Part shown: positions 56,937 through 64,000 of the stretch, in pieces
Position numbering within the stretch: position 1 is the first letter of the stretch
Layout of the letters: each line of letters opens with the position of its first letter
NCBI RefSeq assembly: GCF_025602895.1
Contig: NW_026516205.1
Location: 1,054,001-1,118,000, forward strand
Length of the DNA stretch: 64,000 nt
Direction of reading: 5' to 3'
Source: Polychytrium aggregatum
Lineage: Eukaryota > Chytridiomycota > Chytridiomycetes > Polychytriales
Translations under genes and position numbers: made by a program
Notes under the pieces: generated by a model
The model's database searches: none
What the model was told of the DNA's origin: nothing
Seen by the model: only the letters and a program-made list of their open reading frames with translations

Positions 56937-59228
56937 ACGTCGAGCCCCCTACACCGAGCCAAGAGCGTAGACGACTCCCCCCAGCTACGAGCTCCCCATA
57001 ATCAGCCCACGGGCAATCAAGGAGGCGATCATTACAACACCACGAAGGAAGGCCCCAGGGTCGGACAGGATCAAGATCGAACTGCTCCAGCCCAACGCAT
57101 ATAGAGTCTCGATATGGCTCTACTTCCTCATGGGAGCAGCCATCAAGGCGTCCGTGGTCCCAACTGAGTGGAGTACAGTGCTGATCCATCCCGTCTACAA
57201 GAACAAGGGATCGCCCCTCGACCCCGCAATGTACAGGCCGATTGGACTGACCCAGGTCTGCCGAAAGGTTGTCGAGCGAGCACTGCTGCCGTTGCTCAAC
57301 CGAAAGCTCGGACTGATGGACATTGCCCAAGGTGGATTCCGGGCCGAGCGAGGCACCCTCGACCAGATCTTTGGCCTGGACACGCTCATCAAGGACCGCC
57401 AGCTGGCGGGCGAGGAGTACTCCCTGGTGTTCCTCGACATCAAGGCGGCCTACGACACTGTCTGGAGGGAGAAGCTCTGGGACAAGATTGAAGAGCGCAC
57501 CCCATGTACGATCACCCTCAGGCTCTTGAAGGCCATGTTCGACGATGTGAAGATTCAAGTCGTTAGCAAGAGCCGTCGGTCCAATCCGGTCTGGCTGCAG
57601 AAGGGACTGATCCAAGGATCGGTGCTGAGCCCGCTGATGTTCAGCGTGTTCATCGACGACCTCCCTGGGAAACTCCGGGCAGACGATGGAACGACCCTAA
57701 CCACCACCCGAGGACGAGCCGTCCAGGTCAACTCACTGTGGTTTGCCGACGATGGGGTGCTCATCTGCCGCCCCAACCAGACCCAGCGCCTCCTCGACAT
57801 CTGCGAGGCCCACAGCATCGAGAATCGATACCAGTTCTCGCCCCCGAAGTGCGAGGTGATGTTCACCGAACAGCACCCAGAGAAGGATGCCAAGGTGCAC
57901 CTATACGGCAAGGAGCTGCCAGTCGCCAAGGAGTTCCGGTATCTCGGAGCCATCGTCGACATCAACGGCTTCAGGATGGACCGCCAGATCCAGAACCTCA
58001 CCCACAAGGCTAGAGGTGCCGCCGACAAGCTGGTGAAGCACGGAATGAGTCTGGGCCGATACTCGGCCAAGACGGTGACGAGGGTGTTCAAGACCTTCGT
58101 TCGGCCCATGCTCGAGTATGGACTGACCCTCGAAGTGCTCACGAAGCAGCAAGCCGTGACACTCAGACGAGCACAGATGCACTGTCTGACCCGACTCTTC
58201 AGAGTGGTGCGGAACACGTCCTACGGAGCGATGCACCTCGGATGCGGACTCATCACCCTGCCCAACCGCCTCAAGCAGCTGGCCCTCCAGAACCGAGCCG
58301 TCTGGGAAGACCGTCTGGACCACAACGACAAGATGGTCTCGATGGTGTTGAGATATTCCCGCATCCAGCCCAGCCTGATGGATGCATCCCTCGGCTCCCA
58401 GTTCTACCTCGACGAGTACTGGCGGCAGCTGATCGTGCTGAAAGAGCAGTGCCAGCCGGACTACCCGATGAAGGAGCTGTTCAGGAATGGCTACTACCAG
58501 CTCCCAGGGCCACCAGTCAAGCTGCAGATTCACATCGAGGACGCGCAAGGCTTCGACAGGTCAAAGGAACTGACCTCGGCCCGCACCGTGACGACGACCA
58601 TGTCGGGACTGTGGGCCGAGCGAGGGCCCAAGAGAGATCGATACTATCACAACATGATGGTAAGATGGACCCTGGGTGCCTTCCCCGGACACCCGTATGG
58701 CCACTATCGGCTGTGTGTCTCCTGCACGAAGAGCCGAGGAGAGTTCGTCGCGATGTGCCAGACCCACACCCAGAGCTGCGTCGGAAGAGGCGGCTCGTGG
58801 CAACGGATAGCGGACGAGTTCAAGCTGCGGCACCCCGAGTGGCAAGAAAGCGGCCACGAAAAGGTCGGTCCGATCGATAAGCTCCTGAACCTGACGAACG
58901 TAGTGGGTTGCTACGAGCTGGATGGCATGAGAAGGTTCAACTGGCAAGACCCGGATGTACACCTCCTGTGGCGAACACTCCGAAGGGTGTTCAAGACGCT
59001 GATCATCGCCAAGGCGGGGTGGAAACCCCCCAGGCGATAGGCGGCATGGTCGAAGCAGAGCGAGAGATGAGGGCATATAGCTTTCATCGAACGCAAACTG
59101 CCCATTAGGCCTATGAGTATTCCATCCCTTGTTATTTTTCTCCTTCTTTTTCTTTTTCTTTCCCCCAAGTACTGCTAGGGCCGACCAGGCCTTGATAGCT
59201 TTAAAGTGAAATATATATATATATAAAA
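56937..59228 (+). mobile_element. 5'-truncated non-LTR retrotransposon (LINE)
   Basis: About 2.3 kb inserted between the NLR-like and Sel1 genes. It holds one reverse-transcriptase frame, a 3' UTR and an AT-repeat/A-rich tail, and is bounded by a 10-11 base direct duplication. The endonuclease part and first ORF are missing, as is typical of incomplete reverse transcription. Confidence 0.85.
57130..59040 (+). CDS. LINE reverse transcriptase (N-terminally truncated)
   Basis: Reverse transcriptase of a non-LTR retrotransposon. The frame is open from about 56970, before the first ATG at 57130, and includes RKAPGSDRIKIELLQ, so the ATG is probably not the ancestral start. Palm motifs are YRPIGLTQVCRKVVE, FLDIKAAYDTVW (first catalytic Asp), KGLIQGSVLSPLMFSVFIDD, and LWFADDGVLICRP with the paired aspartates. 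The thumb region follows, and a Cys/His cluster lies near the C-terminus (CVSCTKSRGEF, CQTHTQSC). No stop or frameshift interrupts the 636 codons, which implies a recent insertion. No apurinic or restriction-type endonuclease domain is present. Confidence 0.9.
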   Translation: MGAAIKASVVPTEWSTVLIHPVYKNKGSPLDPAMYRPIGLTQVCRKVVERALLPLLNRKLGLMDIAQGGFRAERGTLDQIFGLDTLIKDRQLAGEEYSLVFLDIKAAYDTVWREKLWDKIEERTPCTITLRLLKAMFDDVKIQVVSKSRRSNPVWLQKGLIQGSVLSPLMFSVFIDDLPGKLRADDGTTLTTTRGRAVQVNSLWFADDGVLICRPNQTQRLLDICEAHSIENRYQFSPPKCEVMFTEQHPEKDAKVHLYGKELPVAKEFRYLGAIVDINGFRMDRQIQNLTHKARGAADKLVKHGMSLGRYSAKTVTRVFKTFVRPMLEYGLTLEVLTKQQAVTLRRAQMHCLTRLFRVVRNTSYGAMHLGCGLITLPNRLKQLALQNRAVWEDRLDHNDKMVSMVLRYSRIQPSLMDASLGSQFYLDEYWRQLIVLKEQCQPDYPMKELFRNGYYQLPGPPVKLQIHIEDAQGFDRSKELTSARTVTTTMSGLWAERGPKRDRYYHNMMVRWTLGAFPGHPYGHYRLCVSCTKSRGEFVAMCQTHTQSCVGRGGSWQRIADEFKLRHPEWQESGHEKVGPIDKLLNLTNVVGCYELDGMRRFNWQDPDVHLLWRTLRRVFKTLIIAKAGWKPPRR

Positions 59229-59238
59229 GGGCTTGGCG
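59229..59238. repeat. 3' target-site duplication of the LINE
   Basis: GGGCTTGGCG directly after the AT-repeat and four A residues that end the element; identical to 56927-56936. Confidence 0.75.
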
Positions 59239-59532
59239 CCAAGGACCAGGCACGACTGGGCTGGCAACTGGCACCACGGGACTTTTGGGTTGGTAATCAA
59301 AATCCACTCAGCTGCAGGGTTCCCTGGAAATCAAGTTGATCAGACCGGGCCAGCACCGCAACTGTGGGGTTGGAATCGATTCCCAGACCACGGTTCACCC
59401 ATCGAATAGTCCCTCCGTCTTGATCCGCCTCGCTTTGCTTTGCCCATCTCGCATCTCTTTCCCCCATCCAACCATCTTTCAAGATCTGCTGAAACGCTTC
59501 GCCTCCATCCACAGTCGCAGTCTCGCATCGCC
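59239..59532. promoter_or_regulatory. Remnant of a formerly shared divergent promoter
   Basis: 294 bases between the LINE and the Sel1 start codon. Removing the LINE and one duplication copy joins this to the 81 bases before the NLR-like start, giving a divergent promoter of about 375 bases. Confidence 0.5.
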
Positions 59533-61062
59533 ATGAATGCCAGCGTCGCTTCCTCCTGCACTCGACCGATGACTCGCCTGGCCGTCGACGACCACAGCCC
59601 GGACATCTTTGCCATCGTTTGCTTCAACGAGCGCTTCCAGCTCGCACTTGACCATGTCGCCATCAAGACCCTGCTCCAAGTGTGCAGGCGGGCACGGCCT
59701 CTCCTGAGCTCCAAGCTGCCTCGCTTCCACCGCTGGTGCCAGAATGCAGAACTACGTCATCCAGACGGACAGATGCGGATCGGCCTCACACCCAGCGACC
59801 GCATTGCACTCGCCCTGCACTGCAATGTGCCACCCACAGCCGACCGATCCTGGCTCGTTGCTCAGGCGGACCAAGGGTGCCCCGCTGCCTCGTTCTTCCT
59901 GGCCCGGATCATCCAAGTCCATCTCGACGGACAGCAGTCCGTAAGCCGGGCAGCGCGGCGGTCTCAGTCTCAACAAATCTTCCGCCACCTGGAGAATGCA
60001 GCCCACACAAATCATCCGATGGCTCAGTTCCACCTGGCCGAGTGTCATCGCAATGGCATTGGAGTCGACCAGGACCACACCAAGGCTGCCGAACTGTATC
60101 GCTGCCTTGCGGATCGTGGACTCGCACAGGCCCAAGTTGCTCTCGGCCGATGCTATGAGACCGGCGAAGGAGTCGAACAGGACTACGACACCGCCATCGA
60201 GTGGTACTCCAAGGCTGAAGATCAAGGCAGCGAAGACGGCCGACTCCACATCGAGTTCCTTCATGGGTGGTTCTCGTTCACTGGCCACGGTGTCGAGCAG
60301 AGCGATGTCGATGCCCTCAATCACTGGCAGGAGGTCAGCACCAAGTCGACGGACCCGGTCATCAAACCGATTGCCACCCACATGGTTGGGTGGATGCACT
60401 ACCTCGGCCGGGGCACACAACAAAACCAACAGAAGGGCATCAAGATCATTCGCGAGAACGAGTCGAGAGACTTCCGTCTCGGGGAGGACGAGAGCTTAGC
60501 ATCATGGCTAGCCTTTGTGTCCTCCCTGTCACCAGCCGCCTGCAAGCTGTTTCAGCTGTGCAATCTGGGATCAAATCGAGACTGGCTCTACAAGCACCTC
60601 AAGGCTGTGTGTCTGGTCCAAGGGTTCGGTGCTGCGAGAGACCATGAAGCGGCAGCGAGCATCTTTGAGCAGCTCGCCAATGACGGCCACAGCGACAGCC
60701 AGCTCTGGATTGGCGAGTGCTATCGATGCGGCTGGGGGAGGCCAAAAAATTACTCAAGGGCATTCGAGTGGTTCCGCAAATCCGCCGATCAAGGCAATTC
60801 GTACGGGGAGTGGATGGTCGGCATGTGCTACTACTGGGGATACGGCGTCGACAAGGACCACTCCAAGGAAATCGAGTGGTATCGCAAATCGGCCGAGCAG
60901 GGCAATCGATACGGCCAACACTATATCGGCGACTTCTACGAACGCGCTGATGGTTTCCTCAAGGATTCTGAAGCTATGTTTTGGTACCATAAGGCCGCGG
61001 ACCAAGGATTCAGATACGCCATCGACAGTCTTATGAGGCTCGACAGTGGCCCTGACCCATGA
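59533..61062 (+). CDS. Sel1-repeat (SLR) protein
   Basis: Intronless 509-residue protein made mostly of Sel1-like repeats, helical pairs that scaffold signalling complexes. Residues 1 to about 130 are a non-repeat N-terminal part (HVAIKTLLQVCRRARPLL). Repeats then run to the C-terminus with the usual pattern, for example AQVALGRCYETGEGVEQDYD, WYSKAEDQG, WMVGMCYYWGYGVDKD and WYHKAADQGF. A central block (ATHMVGWMHYLGRGT, then DWLYKHLKAVCLVQGFG) is shared with the kinase gene downstream. The start was chosen at the ATG in 59533-59535 (context cgccATGAAT), after a TC-rich leader. No catalytic residues are seen. Confidence 0.9.
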   Translation: MNASVASSCTRPMTRLAVDDHSPDIFAIVCFNERFQLALDHVAIKTLLQVCRRARPLLSSKLPRFHRWCQNAELRHPDGQMRIGLTPSDRIALALHCNVPPTADRSWLVAQADQGCPAASFFLARIIQVHLDGQQSVSRAARRSQSQQIFRHLENAAHTNHPMAQFHLAECHRNGIGVDQDHTKAAELYRCLADRGLAQAQVALGRCYETGEGVEQDYDTAIEWYSKAEDQGSEDGRLHIEFLHGWFSFTGHGVEQSDVDALNHWQEVSTKSTDPVIKPIATHMVGWMHYLGRGTQQNQQKGIKIIRENESRDFRLGEDESLASWLAFVSSLSPAACKLFQLCNLGSNRDWLYKHLKAVCLVQGFGAARDHEAAASIFEQLANDGHSDSQLWIGECYRCGWGRPKNYSRAFEWFRKSADQGNSYGEWMVGMCYYWGYGVDKDHSKEIEWYRKSAEQGNRYGQHYIGDFYERADGFLKDSEAMFWYHKAADQGFRYAIDSLMRLDSGPDP

Positions 61063-61681
61063 GCTACCCCAAGCGCTTTGCCGGCTCCTCTCCCCAAGAT
61101 CATCGCTGCATCACCGAAGAAACGAGCAAGCACCATAATTGTGAGGGACTGACCCACATGTGAACATGACGCGAGAGACTACTCACGTCATTCCTGCAAC
61201 TTGTCCACCATCGCGCCATCAATCACATCACTTCCCACGCCTCGACACACTTCTCGACCCGAGTCCACCCCCGTCCCGTCTCGGACTCGAAATATAAAGA
61301 ACCCTCGCCTAGAGCTCCGGGACGGGGAGGGGACTCGATCGGGGGGATCTTGAACTTCGACCCACGCCCTTTGAACGCTGAATAAATTTATCTTCAACCT
61401 CCTCTTTTCCTGGCCCTCCCATCATGGATCCTGACAATAATTCAACACGGAACATGGGGCGAGCCCAAGTCCCTCAGCAAGCAGCAAGCAGCAAGCAGCA
61501 GGCGATACCACCAACCGAGCACAGATGCACTGCTTGACGTCGCTGTTCCTGGGTCAACCGAAACACACAATGGGCAGCCACAAGTGTCGATCAGCGATTG
61601 ATCGGCCACATCAACGATACCATCGTCTGTTTCGATATGCACAATGGTTTTATTCTTGCGCAGCATATACATATTCAGAAA
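61063..61681. other. Convergent intergenic region with promoter-like sequence
   Basis: Between the Sel1 and kinase stop codons. Although convergent, it holds a TATA-like TATAAAG (61293-61299), a TC-rich stretch and an ATG, described in the next entry, plus a CAGCAAG repeat. Confidence 0.4.
61424..61537 (+). CDS. Possible small ORF or remnant gene start
   Basis: A 37-codon frame (MDPDNNSTRN, then Gln/Ala/Ser-rich sequence encoded by the CAGCAAG repeat), 125 bases after a TATA-like element and preceded by a C/T-rich leader like those of neighbouring genes. It may be the surviving 5' end of a deleted gene copy, or chance. No homology recognised. Confidence 0.15.
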   Translation: MDPDNNSTRNMGRAQVPQQAASSKQQAIPPTEHRCTA

Positions 61682-63613
61682 TCAACGCATGAACTGAAGG
61701 TACAATCCAATCATGCTGATCATCGTAGCCATGGCGCTGACAGCGCCGCTGACACCCAGATTGGCCGACCGCATATACCACAGGGAGGCAGTGGGCATGC
61801 TTCGAGCAACTCCGAGACCGTAATAATAGCAGTCTCCCAGGGCCCGCATTGCATAGGGGTTCTCCTGGTTGACGGATTTGTTGTACCAAGACAAGGCCTT
61901 GAATCTGGCTCGGGATGTTCCCAGGCAATACGAGTAGCAATGCCCCAGCCAGTACTGGCTGTCGCTATGTCCCTGTTTGGCCAGCTCCTTGAAGATTGTG
62001 AAGGCCTGCGTCTTGTCCTGCAGGGTGCCGAATCCGTTGACATAGCACACCGCCATCAGATGCTTGCAGAGCCAGTCGTATTCGGAGAGTGTGTGGCACA
62101 GCTCGAAGAACTTTTTGGCTGCAGTCGCTCTGGATGAACTCAAGGTGAAGCCGCTGAGGCACGCCTCTTCGCCAAGGCCAAAGTGAGAGGCCGAGCCTTC
62201 TTTGATCATTTTGATTCCGGTTATTGTGTCTTTTCCAGTGCCGCGGCCCAGGTAGTAGAGCCAGCCGAGCATGTGTGAGGCCATTGGCTCGAGAGCCGGA
62301 TCGCCAGATTCTTTGTGGACCTTGGTCCAATGGGTAAAGGATTTGGAAAAGTCTTGCTGGACACCACAGCCAGTCATGTACATCCATCCAAGATAGAAGT
62401 GGGCCTCGAGATTGCCCTCATCCGCCATGCGAGAGAAGATCTGCACAGCTGTTGTGTTGTCGGGCTGGCTGGGCTGGCTGTGGGTGATGTACTTGGCAAC
62501 AAACTTGGCCAATCCTTGCGGCATTTCCAGCGGCTTGATCGAGCTTTCGGCAACATCGAGGGCAGCATCCGGGTCTCCGCTCTGGAAGCGCAGGGCCAGA
62601 GAGGGCGGAATATTGCAATTTTCAGGAAGTTCCATAGACGCCAAATCGGAAGTCTTGGGAGAGCCAGAGGCGGTACTGGCACCGGAGCAGCTGGAGCTGT
62701 CCGATACCACTTCGGAGCTGTCCGATACCACTTCGGAGCTGGATGGCTCAGGAGTCGGGCGGATGTAGTCCTTGTAGCGATCGAGGCTCTCGACAATGCT
62801 GGGGAACTCGGGGCGGTCGTTGGGATCTTGCTTCCAACAATCGCTGACGAGCTGCCAGACGTCGTCGGGGATGCCTTCGAAACGGCTGGGCCGACCACCC
62901 TCGAGAACATAGTTGCAAACGGTGTAGCCACCCATGGATTGTGAGCTGAGTACCCAGGGGGTCGCGGCGTTGTTGAGGACAGTGAGGATGGTGATGGCAA
63001 AGGCAAAGACATCCGAGCGCTTCGTGGTCTGCGCTTCGTGGTTGGAGCCCAGCAGCTCGGGGGCCATGAAGCCTGGAGTGCCGCAAACGGACACTCCCTG
63101 CTGGTTGTTGGTCTGGGCCGAGTCGGTCCAAATGTGGGACAAGCCGAAATCCGAGATGACGGCTGAAAACGATGCATCCAACAGAACGTTCATTGGCTTC
63201 AGGTCGCCGTGAACGACGTTGTTGCTGTGGAGATACGCCATGCCCAAAGCCACTTGGCGAAGGAGGCAAAGCTTCTCCTCGAGGGGACGAATGTTTGCTG
63301 GATCTCTGACATAATCGTGGAGGGTGCCGTTGGGCATGAATGGTGAGACTATGCAGTGCTTGGAGTTGTTGTCGCAGGCGCCGAAGAGCGGAAGAACGTG
63401 TCGGTGGTTCAGTCTGCGCCAGATGGCGATTTCTTTCCGAAATTCGACCAGCTCTGCATCGGAGTGGCCGCGAAAGGGCTGCTTTACAGCGACCACGGCG
63501 TCATTGTACGAGGCCTTGAATACTTCGCCCCAGCCGCCGTGGGCAATGGGAGCAAGAGTCCAGTTGGTGATGCTTTCAGCGGCGATGTTTCGAGATGAAG
63601 TTTCGGTCGACAT
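61682..63613 (-). CDS. Protein kinase with C-terminal Sel1 repeats
   Basis: Intronless 643-residue protein. An active-looking kinase domain of tyrosine-kinase-like (TKL) type spans about 18-280: glycine loop AHGGWGEVF, Lys44 in VAVKQ, catalytic loop VVHGDLKPMNVLL (HGD in place of HRD), SDFGLS, and CGTPGFMAPELL. A Ser/Asp linker with a 7-residue duplication (SSEVVSD) follows, then Sel1-like repeats from about 390 to 620 (HFYLGWMYMTGCGVQQD, YWLGHCYSYCLG), ending in a hydrophobic stretch that could be a membrane anchor. The start is the ATG at 63613 (context atcaccATGTCG); an upstream in-frame ATG at 63688 gives an unlikely hydrophobic leader. The Sel1 block is paralogous to that of the neighbouring gene. 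Confidence 0.9.
   Translation of the reverse strand: MSTETSSRNIAAESITNWTLAPIAHGGWGEVFKASYNDAVVAVKQPFRGHSDAELVEFRKEIAIWRRLNHRHVLPLFGACDNNSKHCIVSPFMPNGTLHDYVRDPANIRPLEEKLCLLRQVALGMAYLHSNNVVHGDLKPMNVLLDASFSAVISDFGLSHIWTDSAQTNNQQGVSVCGTPGFMAPELLGSNHEAQTTKRSDVFAFAITILTVLNNAATPWVLSSQSMGGYTVCNYVLEGGRPSRFEGIPDDVWQLVSDCWKQDPNDRPEFPSIVESLDRYKDYIRPTPEPSSSEVVSDSSEVVSDSSSCSGASTASGSPKTSDLASMELPENCNIPPSLALRFQSGDPDAALDVAESSIKPLEMPQGLAKFVAKYITHSQPSQPDNTTAVQIFSRMADEGNLEAHFYLGWMYMTGCGVQQDFSKSFTHWTKVHKESGDPALEPMASHMLGWLYYLGRGTGKDTITGIKMIKEGSASHFGLGEEACLSGFTLSSSRATAAKKFFELCHTLSEYDWLCKHLMAVCYVNGFGTLQDKTQAFTIFKELAKQGHSDSQYWLGHCYSYCLGTSRARFKALSWYNKSVNQENPYAMRALGDCYYYGLGVARSMPTASLWYMRSANLGVSGAVSAMATMISMIGLYLQFMR
62697..62740 (-). 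repeat. 21-base coding duplication in the kinase linker
   Basis: Two exact copies of a 21-base unit coding SSEVVSD between the kinase and Sel1 parts. Confidence 0.9.
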
Positions 63614-64000
63614 GGTGATGCAGATGACGGCAAGGGCAGAGGGAGGGGCAGAAGGGGGCAGAAGGAGGGGACAGCTGTGACGAAGCAAAGTGCGTTCGGA
63701 AAGCGGGTTCTCGAGTAGGGTGCGCAGAGGACGGTGGTTGTGGAAAGCAAACGGCGACCACCATGTCGACGGGGTTCATATACTACGTGATCGGGCACGG
63801 GTATCTTGGGAATGGTGGCGGTGGCAAGCCAACGCAGCGGCCAGGGGTCGAGTGGCGATGTGGGTGGAGGGTATCACCTCGCTGCGCGGAGGTATCACGT
63901 TGCTGCGCGGAGGGTATCACTTCGGAGTGCCAATAGAGTTCCATCTCGACCTCCCCAGTTCGCACAGTCGGTCCAGAAAGAAACGGGACAGTCACTCTCT
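63614..64000. promoter_or_regulatory. Promoter region of the kinase-Sel1 gene
   Basis: Upstream of the minus-strand kinase gene, running to the window edge. It contains a 21-base direct repeat annotated separately. No other gene is recognised. Confidence 0.4.
63870..63924. repeat. 21-base direct repeat in the kinase promoter
   Basis: Two and a half copies of GGTATCACCTCGCTGCGCGGA, about 260 bases upstream of the kinase start codon. Spacing of two helical turns would suit a repeated protein-binding site. Confidence 0.7.

Noticed and set aside
59208-59228. (AT)n as the TATA box of the Sel1 gene
   Set aside because: It is more than 300 bases from the start codon and directly precedes the target-site duplication, so it is better explained as the LINE 3' tail.

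Overview
This is a GC-rich, intron-dense eukaryotic window that most likely comes from a zoosporic (chytrid-type) fungus. Fungal hallmarks are a GH18 chitinase, a secreted GH15 glucoamylase, an NDT80/PhoG transcription factor and a fungal-style adenylation-thiolation-reductase enzyme. The flagellated lifestyle is indicated by a CatSper2-type sperm/zoospore calcium channel and a neighbouring protein resembling motile-cilium proteins. Nearly all genes carry short spliceosomal introns. The gene models were rebuilt by matching splice sites and codon phase across exons, so most exon limits are exact; the ones that are not are stated.

Layout. 0.9-3.1 kb (+): heat-shock-type transcription factor. 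3.8-6.8 kb (-): BTB protein of the SANBR/KIAA1841 family, 10 exons. 7.8-10.2 kb (-): Psh1-like RING E3 ligase with a very acidic segment. 10.4-11.0 kb (-): low-complexity hypothetical. 11.4-16.3 kb (+): DNA ligase I, 18 exons. 16.3-19.4 kb: GC-rich tract without a recognisable gene. 19.4-21.7 kb (+): NDT80-type factor. 23.5-25.0 kb (-): steroid 5-alpha-reductase-type membrane enzyme. 26.0-29.4 kb (+): CatSper2-like channel. 30.6-31.5 kb (+): LGGLGP-motif protein, probably ciliary. 32-37.9 kb (+): large helical-repeat protein of unknown identity. 39.9-43.3 kb (+): secreted chitinase. 43.8-45.6 kb (-): glucoamylase. 46.0-47.7 kb (-): tRNA-splicing endonuclease subunit Sen54. 48.4-52.8 kb (+): A-T-R reductase. 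53.1-56.9 kb (-): TIR-NB-TPR NLR-like receptor. 56.9-59.2 kb: 5'-truncated LINE with target-site duplication. 59.5-61.1 kb (+): Sel1-repeat protein. 61.7-63.6 kb (-): protein kinase with Sel1 repeats.

How it fits together. The right end is the most unusual part. An NLR-like receptor and a Sel1 protein were once divergent neighbours about 375 bp apart. A LINE has inserted between them 81 bp from the NLR start codon, flanked by a perfect 10-11 bp duplication. The next gene is a kinase whose C-terminal half is a diverged copy of the Sel1 protein's module. This arrangement looks like a receptor/kinase/adaptor cluster and is the best candidate here for an undescribed system. The middle of the window pairs two genes expected only in organisms with motile cilia. 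Several introns carry tandem repeats, some lying directly against the 3' splice site.
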